64,000 bases of DNA from Pinus tabuliformis (Eukaryota; Streptophyta; Pinopsida; Pinales; Pinaceae), in NCBI GenBank assembly GCA_031772625.1, contig CM062810.1, positions 708,277,584 to 708,341,583 of the forward strand. The letters are read 5' to 3'. The number at the start of each line of letters is the position of its first letter. Positions within the stretch are counted from its first letter, which is position 1. Positions 1 to 12,413 of the stretch are shown here, piece by piece. Both the position numbers and the translations under genes were made by a program. Below the pieces are notes generated by a model that saw nothing but the letters and a program-made list of their open reading frames with translations, ran no database searches and had not been told where the DNA came from.

Positions 1-694
1 TTAATATGTGTGATTGATGTTTCAATGTGCGCATGCGATTGTTTTTTTTAATTCCGCAAATTGATGATCAATGGTAGAGGAGGTTACGTATTATGCATGC
101 ATTCCGCAAATAGTGTATAATCAGGATAATCTCTGTCAATAAGTGTTATATTATTCAAATTTCTACAGAAAAGAGGTATTGCCAGATTAGTTGTGCAAAT
201 TGCCGATAGGATTGCGTTTTTTGTAGGGTGTAAAATTGTACCTTTGAAAAGGAGTTTGTTGGAATGATCATTGAAGTGTCAATATCTGGAAAAATTGGAA
301 AAAATGAGTCGCATGATTCAAACACAACTTATGGCAATGATTTCTAGTTGAGCCGAAAGGCTCATTCTACAACCCAATATGATGTTTAACTCTGTCCGTC
401 TGTCAGCAAAGTTGAAATTTTGCTCATGTCTGCCAAAATAAATATTTTAAGAAAATATAAAAATTAAAAAAATTAAATAACTATACAAAACATTTAAATA
501 ATGTCATCTCATAAAAAAAATTGCACGTGAAGAAATTGGATCCCTCTCAACTCATGTTAGATCCATATTTAAGATAGATCTATGATAGTGAATTATAATG
601 CATTTCATCTATTTGTTGTTTTGTTTGAATTTACATACCCCATCTTTTGTTGTTTTGCCTAAACTAAACATAAGTTTACATACTTGAATTATAA

Positions 695-901
695 ATCCAA
701 GATTTTAAAATTTCACCCTCTAGCTTATTCTTCATCTTGGGGTAATGTTATATATGGGTGTCCAACTAGATTTTGGTGTTAGGAATTACCTCTTTAGAAT
801 CCAAGATTTTAAAATTTTACCCTCTAGCTTATTCTTCATCTTGAGGTAATGTTATATATGGGTGTCCAACTAGATTTTGGGGTTAAGAATTACTTCTTTA
901 G
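695..901. repeat. 104-bp tandem duplication
   Basis: Two head-to-tail copies (695-798 and 799-901) share almost the whole unit, from ATCCAAGATTTTAAAA to the TTCTTTAG end, with a handful of substitutions. No coding frame spans both. It looks like a simple local duplication. Confidence 0.9.
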
Positions 902-1062
902 GCTGGCTAATGTAGAAGGTTTACACGTATTGCTGCATTTATAATGGCCTCCAAACTCATGTTTTGGATTTATATGGAGTATATTATTGTTGTTATGGTT
1001 TGAATTGTAGTTTTGAAATTAGATAGAATAAAATGTTATATTGCTATCAAGTGTTATGAGCC

Positions 1063-1203
1063 ACAATTTAATTGATTCTCTTGAAGATGGTTATGAGTGT
1101 TCTATATTTATATATGGTCTCATTCACTTCCATAATTTAATTGATTCTTTTGAAGATGGTGAGGGGTGTTCTATATATATTTCTATATGGTTTCATTCAC
1201 TTC
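1063..1203. repeat. 69-bp tandem duplication
   Basis: Two diverged copies with offset 69 bp, each running from AATTTAATTGATTCT through GAAGATGG to CATTCACTTC. They create a 103-codon open frame that shows the duplication at protein level (HNLIDS..EDG twice), but I do not regard it as a gene. Confidence 0.8.
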
Positions 1204-1860
1204 AAAAAAAAAATTATGAACTCAAGGGGAATGAGTTATCTGGACTTCAATTTTTAAAATTTTTAATAATAATGAAGAAAATAAATTGCATTCAAAATCA
1301 ATTAGTTTTTTTAAATATAAAATATTTTTACTTCGATATCAAACTCGTATAAATTTAATAATAATAATATAAAATTAAAAATACAAAACATTTAAATATA
1401 AATATACTTAACAATAAATGAAATATCAAACTTAGTAATAATAATATAAAATTTAAAAATCCAAAACATTTAAATATATTTAATTATAAATGAAATGCAC
1501 TATAATGATGTGGAACCGATAATAATTTAATGTTTATTGGTTAAATTATTTAATAATTATCTAATTAATTCTTAACTTAGAAATCAATAAATTATTATTA
1601 AATCAAATAAGTAAGAAAATTTAAAGATCCAAGATTAGAAGGATACGATATGATGTGCCCACCTCTCAATTATATAGAAAAGGGAGAGGTTATGCTTATA
1701 TAAGTAACAAGTGATATGAATATGAATGAAGAGCTGTATTACTAATAACTAGGTTGAATAGAGCAACAGGTCTGGTTCCAGGGTACTATATTCATTTTCA
1801 TGTAACTTATGACATTACTTATATATATGATGAAGAATATATTATCATACCTTTCATAGC

Positions 1861-1966
1861 CATATAAGATAGCTAGTTCATAGAGTTAATACTACATATA
1901 AGATAGCTAGTTCATAGAGTTAATACTACAGCCATATAAGATAGCTAGTTCATAGAGTTAATACCT
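1861..1966. repeat. Three-copy 34-38 bp tandem repeat
   Basis: Three near-identical copies of a unit beginning CATATAAGATAGCTAG and ending GAGTTAATAC start at 1861, 1895 and 1933. Spacing differs (34 then 38 bp) because of a short extra piece before the third copy. Confidence 0.9.
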
Positions 1967-3605
1967 GCTCTATTAGTATCCCTATTTAATTAGTATTGGT
2001 TGCGTTCACTATGATTCACTTGGTTCCATAGAGGTATGCTTAGTACTCTGAATTACTAGTGATCAACTTGGTTTAGCTTACTCTATTGACTCATTGCTCT
2101 TAGATAAACTGGTAACACTATACTCATATGTTTAAGCATAACGATGACAATCATCTTACTAATCACCTTATAATTGTAAGATAATGAACAGAGTGCTGAT
2201 ACATGATACTAGTAATTACAATGTTGCATATTCATACCTTATTAACATTATCTATACCATTGATTTACCTTACTTAATCAACATGAAAAATCGATGTGTG
2301 CGTTGGAATGATGTAAACGCTATGATTAAGCTTCATCGTTGTCCACAAGATATGGGTTATTACAGTCATAACTAAACTGCAAACACCATAAGCAAGTGGT
2401 ATTATTGTGACTTGGTTTATGAAAAGGTAAATCAATACCTTTTATTTTTTTTATCAAATAAAAAATTAAAATTAAATTAAAAAAATAATTAATTTTCAAA
2501 TAAAAATAATATATTAAACAAAAGTAATATATTAAACAAAAGTTATATAGTTGTTAGTACATGCTGTTTAGTTTAAATAAACTATATAGCTTAAATAAAC
2601 TAAAAAATAATAAAGACAAAAATATAAAAATTTATCTATGTAAAATTTTGTTATTATTAATATAAAATATTGAAAAATATAAATATTTCATCACGAAAAT
2701 AAAACAACTAATAAATATTGCAGTGTTAAATGACATCACTAAAATGTAAGAAATATATATATATATACACTTTGGTAGCTAGTACTTGCTGCTTAGCTTA
2801 AATAAAGTTTAATTAAATTATAAAAACATAAAATTTCATCACAAAAATAAAACAACTAATATTGTTGAAAGTCACCACTAAAATTAAGAAATATGATTAA
2901 CTAATATTATTTATATTAACATACATGCTCTTTAATATATATGTGCATTTTATTTTTTATTAATATATATATTTTTTCCTAATTAAAGTATGTTTTTAAT
3001 ATAATTAAATTGAAAATATAGAGAAAAAATAAAATTCATAAAAATGGGAATAATAGAAAGATGAAAAAAAAAAGTTAAATAAAAAAGAAATAAAACCTAA
3101 AAACAAAAAATTAGTCACTAATATAAATAGAAGTTACTAAACAACACATATTAAGACCTCAACCAATTACCTATAAACAAATTTAAATAATAATAAAAAT
3201 AGTAAAAAGTGAATTCTTAATGTTAAACTATAGATAAACGACATAAATTTTTGGTCAAAAGCAAACTAATAGACATTGAAAGCAAAATTAATGAATTCAT
3301 ATATCAAAATTTGATTTTCATATTATTTTATTAGTGGAGAGAGTTGGAATATTTTGACAAGGCTTGATTTGAAAATATAATTGAAACTTCCGCAAGATTT
3401 TGTTAAAATGTGACGAAATTTTCTAGAAATCTTGGTTACAATTGTCAATCTTCAAGATTTTAAATGTCCCACTGAATTTGATGATGCTGAATCTATTTCC
3501 ATCATAAAAACAAAATTCATACACTCCTACCAATAATTCTTTTTATCTCAAATTTATAACATCCACTCGCCACTAAATTACAAAACCTTCTAACCACTAA
3601 ATTAC

Positions 3606-3809
3606 AAAACCTCCTATAAAGTGTGAAAAAAGTGAGATGGTGGGGTGTGTTACCAATCATCTTACTCGCCATTCAACATGTGGGGGCCCATCTCCCTAGT
3701 TGTCAAAACCTCCTATAAAGTGTGAAAAAAGTGAGATGGTGGGGTGTGTTACCAATCATCTTACTCGCCATTCAACCAGGGGATGTGGCAGCCCATCTCC
3801 CTATTTGTC
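3606..3809. repeat. 99-bp tandem duplication
   Basis: Copies begin at 3606 and 3705, both with AAAACCTCCTATAAAGTG, and run to CTCCCTA..TTGTC. Nearly identical except for a small variable patch around GTGGGGGCCC/GGATGTGGCAGCCC. Confidence 0.9.
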
Positions 3810-3829
3810 ATATAGTGATCGATGAATCT

Positions 3830-4260
3830 CAATACATCCCACCTAACCTCACCCACTTAATCTGACTCGCTCGGATTGACACCACTCGAGGCATCAGCCC
3901 ACTCCTTCATGGGAGGGCTACGTCGAAACATGCCAAATGATGCCGTTCACAACTTCTGTAATGGCAATTCAATACAGCTTTTTGGCCCGCCACCTCGACG
4001 TCCAATCTGCGACGTTTCCTCCAGAGCTAGTCAAACACCACTCGAAGGTCTGGGCACCACTCTTCTTCGCAGGAAATGGCATGGCATGGGTGAATCTCTT
4101 CGTTTCGGCCCGCCTGCTCATTACCAACCTTGAATTCCAAATTTACCATTAGATTGCTAGGGTTTAGAGATAGAAATGATAGCTACCCGGCTAGCGAATC
4201 CCACTCCATTGTCACGGCTTTTTCCAATCTTACTGGCAACTGACATCTGGACTTGTCCAA
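3830..4260. other. GC-richer patch upstream of unit A, no gene recognised
   Basis: This piece is clearly richer in G, C and CpG than the sequence on either side. Overlapping short open frames (85 and 71 codons on the plus strand) resemble no family I know and lack supporting features. It could be a remnant of a gene or transposon, or a CpG-rich regulatory segment upstream of the triplicated region. Function unknown. Confidence 0.3.
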
Positions 4261-4738
4261 ACAAAATCTTTTTAAAATTAAAGTGGGGAAAAACTACAAA
4301 ACTATATTTATTAATTTTTAAAAATTGGTGTGAACGACATATCTAAAAATTATAATTTATTTTACATTCAGAAGATTGTTGACGAGTGTATCTATTTTAA
4401 CCTGGTAAGGTGGATATTTATTTATTAAATCTTTATCCTCTGACTATTAAATTATTAATAAATTAAAATTTTAGAAACTTCTTTACAAAATAAATAAACA
4501 CACTTAATAGTTGTTTTGTAAATAAACACACTTAATAGTTGTCTGATTAAAGTTTGGAAAAAATAAAAACCATTCTTACCGAATATTTAAAAAATAATGG
4601 AATGTTATGGCTCTTTTTTCCACAAGCGAATTCAAATTTTGCATATAACTTGAACTCGAAGTGGGACGTTGATGGCCTGCCCACTCCCCCTCCCAAAAAG
4701 CTATCGGATCAGAGTGATTGTGACCGTTTGAAAGGCAG

Positions 4739-4748
4739 GCTACATAAG
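4739..4748 (+). promoter_or_regulatory. TATA-like element of unit A
   Basis: Reads CTACATAAGA where unit B has AGTATATAAGA in the same context (after GACCGTTTGAAAGGCAG). One substitution makes the A copy a weaker TATA. Position is immediately upstream of the pyrimidine-rich first-exon-like block. Confidence 0.4.
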
Positions 4749-5373
4749 ACAGCACATTCTCATTTGCATCTCATCTTCTCTGCTCTGCATCGCACTGGCT
4801 TCCTTTGTTTTCTGTCCATCTTTGTTTCCTTTGTTGCATGGCCATGCATTTTGGGATTTAAATATTTGTTTGTGTTGGGTTTTCACGTTTTGATTGTAAT
4901 TGTCACTGTTTTCTTTTTGGTTTTCTTCCATTGTGTTTGCATTGTTTGCCCAGGCGAATTTTTTTGTCGCTGTTATGTAGAGCAGAAGAATCTTTAAAGA
5001 AGAAATCCTCGTTTTCCTTTCCGTGGAGGACCAGGTATGCGTTTGTTTTTCTCTATATATGCCTTTTATACCATGAACAGCCGGTTGGCTAAATGTATAG
5101 AACATACTTTATTCATTATTTCTATTTCACAGTGAAGCAGAGGAAAGTCACGAGGACATTATAGCGTAGATACGGTGCTTTTTATTTTCTTTAGCAGTTT
5201 TTGCTTAATAGTTTTGACTTGCATAATAAATTTGCAACAGGTGGAAAAAAGGGTTTGCCAGGGAGGGAAAATATGAGACGAGAAGCTTGGGTGTCTAATT
5301 ATGTTTTTAATATCTGTTTATCCTCTTCAATCCGCCTGAGACGCGTTGTTTATCTTGCAGTGAAACTGGGGCG

Positions 5374-5448
5374 ATGAGACGGTACAAGGTTACGAACGTG
5401 CCAAACGATATTCGTCCACTTTTCTGCCTCATTCATTGTATTCGGTAA
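5374..5448 (+). CDS. 24-codon conserved small ORF, unit A
   Basis: ATG to TAA reading MRRYKVTNVPNDIRPL and on to HCIR, directly downstream of a TTGCAG acceptor-like site at 5360. Unit B keeps the same frame and stop with a few replacements; unit C has lost it through an internal deletion of about 16 bp. It may be a short peptide, part of an ancestral exon, or chance. The stop falls in GGTAAGGTAAG, so splicing could also occur there. No family recognised. Confidence 0.2.
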   Translation: MRRYKVTNVPNDIRPLFCLIHCIR

Positions 5449-6635
5449 GGTAAGTACCGATTTCTTTTTCAGTTTCTCAAAAGAATTGATAACACTTGGT
5501 TACTCTCTCTGTAGGTACTCTCTCTGTAGGCATGCGTGAGATCATTATCGGCATACTATCTCCAGTTACAAATTCTGTCAATCCATGTTTGGTCATTTCT
5601 AGGTCTATCTGCTTCGTGTCCGTTGGATGCCGTAGATAAAGGGCTAACATCATAGAAAATCAAGGTTAACATTGATTTATCCTATATTTCCCTGCGCGTT
5701 TGCATTCTTTTTGTAGGGCATATTTTATTTTATTTTGTTTCAGAGAGCCCTCATACTTGTTTTATGGTATTCTAAATACGGTACAACTTTTTTTCAGAAA
5801 GAAAAAGCTTCATGATTTATATTAAGAGTATATAAAAGTCCAGATACAAGCGAAGGCATAAGGCCTTGATGCAAATTATACAGAAACCTGTTACTGTCCA
5901 GAATCAGCAATGCATGGATCTTAGAGATAAACAAAAATTATTGATATATCAAACAGTTTTTATTTATCATACTGGCAAGGGTTTCAATTTTTCGCACAGA
6001 GTCGCAATAGTTGTTCTATTATCTTATTGATATAGATTATATGGTTGTGCTAGTAATATATTTTTGCAGTGGTTAATTATTTGAAACATGTCAAAAAGGG
6101 AAAGAGAGGGCCTCGCCACAGCGAATTGAAGATCACGACCTTAGGTATGTTTTGGTTTATTTGAGCCGTGATTCAATATCTGTCTCTCAATTTTACAAAA
6201 TAGTTTGCGGTTGAATTGCAGGATAAAGAATGAAGAATACATGATGCCTTTAGTACTTTGGCGTTTTGAAGATAAAAGAGGGCGGAGAGCATATGAGATC
6301 ATCACATGAGGTATTTTCATCACATGAAGTAGGTACACCTTTTTCATAGTATCCATTTAGGTAAAACCGCTAGCCCTGTCGAAGATGCGGTTAACCTAGT
6401 TAATGAGTCTTGCTAATTAATTGTAATAATTATATAGAGATCTGTATCGCAAATTTGACTAAAAATGATTCTTGAAGCAATGTTATCTGGAAGTTGCATA
6501 GATGATTAATGGAATTGTGTTAGTTGGGGATATGGTTCTGTTGCAGGATGTACGGAAAAACAGAAGAACGACGGGGAGAGATGAAATCCATTGGAGTGGA
6601 GGAGCTTGATAGATGATTTTCCTCGGTGGAGAGCA

Positions 6636-6765
6636 GAGTTTTATTTGTAAGAGATGCTTCTTAGGTTTGGAGAGGTTAAACCTTTTTCAGTCAGTCTCCA
6701 GAGTTTTATTTGTAAGAGATGCTTCTTAGGTTTGGAGAGGTTAAACCTTTTTCAGTCAGTCTCCA
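6636..6765 (+). repeat. 65-bp tandem duplication private to unit A
   Basis: Two almost identical copies (6636-6700, 6701-6765) starting GAGTTTTATTTGTAAGAG and ending CAGTCTCCA. Units B and C have a single copy, so this arose after the segmental duplication or was lost from the others. Confidence 0.9.
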
Positions 6766-6807
6766 GGCTCTGGCTCAGCAGGTTTTCGAGTCAATTCCAG
6801 TTTCCAG

Positions 6808-6913
6808 GTTTGGATTTCGATTCAGATTCAATTGCTGATGAAAATTTCAATTATTCTGTTCCCGAGGCTCCGGATTTTGATGTTTCGAATTCTAATTCAG
6901 ATTCGAGGTTCAG
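6808..6913 (+). other. Acidic exon-like block, unit A
   Basis: Bounded by TTTCCAG at 6807 and CAG/GTTATT at 6913. One frame encodes an Asp/Ser-rich stretch containing DENFNYSVPEAPDFD. Unit C (17632-17766) encodes the close relative DENFDYSVPEAPGFDD followed by a longer Asp/Ser tail; unit B is frameshifted. The flanking exon-like blocks do not join it into a long ORF. The family is not recognised. Confidence 0.3.
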
Positions 6914-7974
6914 GTTATTGATTATTTTGGTCATAGATTAAGCCCTTTCATTGATTATTTGGATTTCTGGATGACAATTTATTTGGGAGCGCATGATTTT
7001 TGTTTTGTTTTGATTTATGGTTTCAAATGAGCTCTGCTTTGAAGCAGGTTAGAAGTTCACCATTGAGAAAGAAGATAATGTAAGAAATGTTTTTATTTCA
7101 GCCTAAGCGCTGTCCCATTTTTTCCTTGGGTATGTATGCTTGTTTGGTTTTCTTATCGTCTATATATAACTAGAATGGTTCCATTGTTTCCATAGGGATG
7201 TTTGCTTGTTTGTTTGGTTTTCTTATCGTTTATATATAACTATAATGGTTGTAGAGATTGATTCTTTTAGATCTTTTATTGCAGAGATGAGATACCATGC
7301 TGGAGGAGAGAATTTAAAAAGAGAACAAACTACCAATCTGAATCAGCTAGATACACATTTTAATCATATTCTCTGTTGGTTATTCTAAATTAAACAACTA
7401 ACCCTAGCTAACATCATAGGTTATATGATTATCACCATAGAGTATATGATTATTCTCTTTAATTCCATTTTAAATTCAACCGTTAACACATAGGTTATAT
7501 GATTATTCTCTTTATTGCCAGTTTCTATCAAATTAAGCAGTACTCAAAATTGTTAATTAAAAGTCTATTTCCCTGAAATTTTGCTAAAGGAACTAGATGA
7601 CATGGAAAGCAACTTTTCGCAAAAATCAGATGATTATAGATGATTACATTGGCGAGCCATGTAGGTGTATTAATGTCATGTACTATTTATGTCAAATTTC
7701 AGGTTGTTCCTTCATTTTTAGGGATTGTATTGATCAGGATTCCTTGATCTCAGTGATCCTTGAGTAGCCTGTACTCCTTCCCAGGGCCACAAAATAGTTT
7801 GGGTTTGTATGTGATTTTGGATTATGTTGTGCACGTTTTTATTATTAGGAGGAGAACTCGAATCCTTTTGAACTCCCAAAAGACATTACCATTATAAATT
7901 TATCTTTGCACAATTATTTACTCATAGGTAGTAAAGGTTAATCATCCCTAATTTAAGAATGTTTTTTTCTTTTT

Positions 7975-8225
7975 CTATTTGGTAATGATTATCATATTAG
8001 ATGTATTTAGATTTTAATTTGAATTTTAGAGATTATTATATCTTTTAAATGTTAGTAATACTTTTTTAGTAATGATTATCAAATTGGGTATTTGGATTTT
8101 AATTTAGAATTTTAGAGACTATTATATCTTTTAAATGTTAGTGATAATTATAATCTTGGATGAGATAGTTAGATTTTAATTTAGAATTTTAGAAACTATT
8201 ATATTATTTACTTGTTAAAAAATAT
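7975..8225. repeat. Degenerate ~85-bp tandem repeat in the 3' part of unit A
   Basis: Three imperfect copies of a unit containing TTAGATTTTAATTTAGAATTTTAGAGACTATTATATCTTT follow one another. The equivalent array in unit B lies at about 13540-13800 with similar copy number, so the array predates the duplication of the larger unit. Confidence 0.6.
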
Positions 8226-10383
8226 TGTTAAAATAATGTATATTATTTTATTTTTTAAAAGGAGATTTTAGTTTGAAATTTTAGAAATTTTATTTTTTAC
8301 AAATATTTATTTATTTGTAGGAATCATAGAGATGCATTATGGATATAAAATGTATAAATGCTTTCCAAATCCATTTTGATTTCATACTTCTATTTTATAT
8401 TTTTATAGCAAAGCTTATGTGAAATTCACAAAACTATTGTAATATCATACTTTGGTTTTGTAATTTTATAGCAAAGCCTATGGGAATCAAATAAAGTCTA
8501 GGGGGTAAATAAAGTAATTTTTAGAGGTCTTTTCCAATACATAGTCAAATTAAGGGTATTGTTTGCTATGTGAGAGGTTCATGCAGCTATCTGATGGGAA
8601 TTTAGAAACCATAATATAACATTTTCTCAATAACTTGAGCATAAAGACTATATTTTGGCCAAACTCACTCCCATATTAAGGAAAATAGAAAAGAATACTT
8701 ATCAAATTGCTTTACACTAGAAGATCATTTCAAAATATTGTAAATGAGGTCCACAAATTTGGTCAAAGCTAGCATAGTGCATATTCTACATAGTGATCAT
8801 CCCAATTCAATTGGAGATGGAAGTTTTTCCCAAGCACAAGAGAGTTAAAATTTAAAGCTTCCCCTACAAGGTAATTTCAATCCTCTTATAGGTGTTTTGC
8901 TTGGAATCTTGTGAATAGCCACAACAAATATATTTTCTCCTATAATCAATGACATCCTTATTCTCCAATTTATAGACATTATGCAATATTAGTTTGTTTT
9001 TTAAGGTCTCCAAATAAATCTTTTAGCATGACTCATTTCTCCACTTCTTTATAGATGAGGATGAATTGTGATACACATGATAAACTTCTTTAGAGTACAA
9101 CCAATAAAATAAAAAAAATATTCTTCAATGAACTAATCCATCACAAATTTTTCCAAATAAAATAAGTAATTTACTAATATAAACTTTAATTTATAGGCTA
9201 ATGCTGACTCAAAAACAAACTAATTATTATACATTTAGTTTAGCAAATAAAATAAGTGTGCAATTTAAGTGATTGATGTTTTTTAGGCTAGAATTTAGAA
9301 TTTTAACACAAGATTGTATTTTCATTGTTTATATTGTGTTTTTGAAAGCATAAATAATTTCAGCATTATCAAAAAGCCCATAAAACCTCAAATTGAGTAG
9401 ATTACAAAGTTCAAATTTACAATTCCAAACAATGTCTATCAAATTTCGACACCACTTACAAAAATAAACACATTAAATAATCATACAACTTTCTTTATTA
9501 CCTTTTAATTTCTACTTATTATTATTTTTTTAAAGTACTTTTTTATTAAATTAATATTAGATTACATAATATCAAAATCATTTTGTCACGGTGTATATCA
9601 AATTACATAAATTCTAATTCTTTTGCAATGGTTTGCCAAATTTAAAATCAGAGAAACCGCAAAAGTTAATTTTTTTGTTCCAAATATATTTGGATACATA
9701 TTAAAACTTCAACATGCGAGACAATATTCCACAATACTTTTAAATTCCAAATAAAATAGAAAAATCATATAACTAAACCATAAAAAACATGTAAAAATAT
9801 CAATGATATTTGAAATGATTAGATTAGATAGGCTTGCAGAATTCGGGTTATTGCTAAGGTCCTCAATCCAAACAAAATTTTCATATTTTTCCAGCAACAA
9901 AATAATTCTTTATTTTTTCAAAATATTTATATTTTTCTTATTTTCTAAGTAAATTACCTCTCGAACAAAACCCTGAAAAATATAAGACATGGCAGCGTAA
10001 TTAAAACCCCACCATTTCCATATTAATCGGAGATATGTTATTTGCCTATTTAAAAAATTCACAAATGAAAACAGACGAGCAAAGCCACACCCTTCTTGAC
10101 TCTCGCTGGAGTAGTCGTCCTCTGCGCCAACCTGAGATATTTAATAATTTATTAAAATTGTAATAATGGTGGAATATTAAGAATCATTAATCAAAATTTT
10201 ACAAACTTTATTCCAACATAAACACACACCCACTTCGATTGAAGTTGGAAACAATAAAAACCATGCTGGTCGAATATTTGAAAGATGCATTGAAATTGAA
10301 CTAGAAGTGGGATGTTGATGGCAAGCCCACTCCTCCGAAAAAGCTATCAGATCAGAGTGATTGTGACCGTTTGAAAGGCAGAG

Positions 10384-10391
10384 TATATAAG
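10384..10391 (+). promoter_or_regulatory. TATA box of unit B
   Basis: TATATAAG followed about 25-30 bp later by the pyrimidine-rich block CATCTTCTCTGCTCTGC-type sequence in which transcription would be expected to start. It is the most canonical of the three copies. Confidence 0.5.
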
Positions 10392-11068
10392 ACAGCACGT
10401 TCTCATTTTCATAAAATCTTCTCTGCTCTGCATCGCATTGGCTTCCCTTGTTTTCTGTCCACCTTTGTTTCCTTTATTGCATGGCCATACATTTTGGGAT
10501 TTAAATCGTTGTTTGTTTGGTTTTTCACATTTTGATTGTAATTGTTGCTGTTTTGTTTTTGGATTTTCTTCCATTGTTTGCCCAGTCGATTTTATTTTGT
10601 GGCTGTTATGTAGAGCAGAAGAATCTTTAAAGAGAAATCCTCGTTATTATCCTTTCGGTGGAGGAGCAGGTACGCGTTTGTTTTTCTCTATATATGCCTT
10701 TTACGCATAACAAATTTCTACTGTGAACAGCCGGTTGGCTATATCTATAGAACACTCTTTATTCATTATCTCCATTTCACGGTGAAGCAGTGGAAAATCA
10801 CGAGGACATTACAGCGTAGATACAGTGCTTTTGTTTTCTTTAGCAGTTTTTGCCATTATAGCGTAGATACAGTGCTGTTGTTTCCTTTAGCAGTTTTTGC
10901 TTAATGGTTTTGACGCGCATAATAAATTTGCAACAGGTGAAGAAAAGGGTTTGCCTTGGAGGGAAAGTATGAGACGAGCAGCTTGGGTTTCTAATTTGTT
11001 TTTAATATCTGTTCATCCGTTTCAATCCGCCTGAGACGCGTTGTTTATCTTGCAATGAAACTGGGGAG

Positions 11069-11143
11069 ATGAGACGGTACAAGATTACGAACGTTCCAAA
11101 TGACATTCCTACACTTTTCTGCCTCATTGATTGTATTCGGTAA
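11069..11143 (+). CDS. 24-codon conserved small ORF, unit B
   Basis: Counterpart of the small ORF at 5374 with identical length and stop position; replacements are mostly conservative (Val/Ile, Arg/Pro, His/Asp). The preceding splice-acceptor-like TTGCAG is changed to TTGCAA here. Coding status unproven. Confidence 0.2.
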   Translation: MRRYKITNVPNDIPTLFCLIDCIR

Positions 11144-12276
11144 GGGAAGTACTGATTTCTTTTTCAGTTTCTCGAAAAAGACAGATAACAATTGGTTACT
11201 CTCTCTGCAGGTACAGATTCTGTTCATCTATGTAAGCATGCGTGCGATCATCATCGGGATACTCTCTGCAGTTACAAATTCTGTCAATCCATGTTGGCAC
11301 GCGTTCGGTCATTTCTAGGTACGATGGACACAAGGATGCCGTAGGTAAAGGTCTAACATCATAGCAAATCAAGGTTAACATTGATTTATTCAATATTGCG
11401 CCGTGCCTTTGCAGTCTTTCCAGGCCATATTTTATTCTATTTTGTTTCAAAGAACCGTCATAGTTGTTTTATGGTATTCTAAATACGGTACGACGTATCA
11501 AACAGTTTTTATTTATCATATTGGCAAGGGTTTTAATTTTTTGCAGAGTCATTGATATAGATCGTTTGCACCCTTTAATATAATTTTTTTGCAGTGATTA
11601 ATTATATGAAACATGTAAAAGAGGGAAACAGAGGGCCTCCCCACAACGAATTGAAGATCACGAACTTAGGTATGTTTTGGTTTATTTGAGCCGTGATTCA
11701 ATATCCGTCTCTCCATTTTACAAATGGTTTGCGGTTGAATTGCAAGGAGAAAGTACTAAGAATACATGATGCCTCTAGTATTTTTCTCACCGAAATGAGG
11801 GAGAGGGCGGAGAGCATATTAGATCACTACATGAGGTATTTTCATACTCATTTTATGTGAAGTTGGCGTAGGTTCAGCCTTTTTCATACTATCCAGTTAG
11901 GTAAAACCGCTAACCCTGTCGAAGATGCGGTTAACCTAGTTAATGAGTCTTGCTAATTAATTGAAAAATAATTATTTAGAGATCTGTATAGCAAATTTGA
12001 CCAAAAATGATTCTTGAAGCAATGTTATCTGGAAGCTGCATAGCTGATTAATGGAATTGTGTTAGTTGGGGATATGGTTCTGTTGCAGGATGTACGGCAA
12101 AATAGAAGAACAACTGGGAGAGATGAAATCCACTGGAGTGGAGGAGCTTGATAGATGATTTTCCTTCGTGGAGAGCAGAATTTTATTTGTAAGAGTTGCT
12201 TCTTAGGTTTGGAGAGGTTAAACCTTTTTGAGTCAGTCTGACTCAGTAGGTTTTCGAGTCAATTCCGGTTTTACAG

Positions 12277-12413
12277 GTTTGGATTTCGATTCAGATTCAG
12301 ATTGCTGATGAAAATTTCGATTATTCTGTTCCAGAGGCGCTCCGGGTTTTGATGATTCCAATTCTAATTCTGACTCTGATCAAGATTCTGATGATTTTTA
12401 TATCGAGGTTCAG
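12277..12413 (+). other. Acidic exon-like block, unit B (frameshifted)
   Basis: Bounded by TTTTACAG and CAG/GTTATT. Homologous to 6808-6913 and 17632-17766, but small indels (in the GATTCAGATTCAGATT run and an extra GC in GAGGCGCTCC) break the shared reading frame. Confidence 0.3.

Larger units (their letters stand above)
1..4544. other. AT-rich intergenic spacer
   Basis: No gene is supported. The stretch is strongly AT-rich with long A/T runs and only short random open frames. It holds several short tandem duplications (listed separately), an AT dinucleotide run near 2752-2768, and a GC-rich patch at 3830-4260. I see no LTR ends, PBS, polymerase motifs or splice-bounded coding exons. It may contain old decayed transposons beyond recognition by eye. 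Confidence 0.7.
4545..10137 (+). repeat. Tandem unit A of a three-copy 5.5-kb segmental duplication
   Basis: Aligns by eye with units B and C from GTTTGGAAAAAATAAAAACC near 4552, through a TATA-like element (about 4739), a pyrimidine-rich first-exon-like block ending CCAG/GTATGC at 5034, repeated AG/GT-bounded blocks, and a long AT-rich 3' part shared with B. Exon-like blocks start after CAACAG (5241), TTGCAG (5361) and TTTTTGCAG (6070) and end before GTATG. No long open frame survives across the joined blocks, so it is best read as a non-coding transcription unit or a duplicated pseudogene of unknown origin. Orientation plus is inferred from the TATA and splice-like signals. A carries a private 65-bp duplication at 6636-6765. 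Confidence 0.75.

Noticed and set aside
1041-1352. 103-codon ORF as a gene
   Set aside because: Produced by a 69-bp tandem duplication in AT-rich DNA; no start context or similarity supports it.
4740-5105. 121-codon minus-strand ORF in unit A, with a partial match in B
   Set aside because: It is antisense to the exon-like block with TATA and donor site, and the frame is truncated in B and absent from C.
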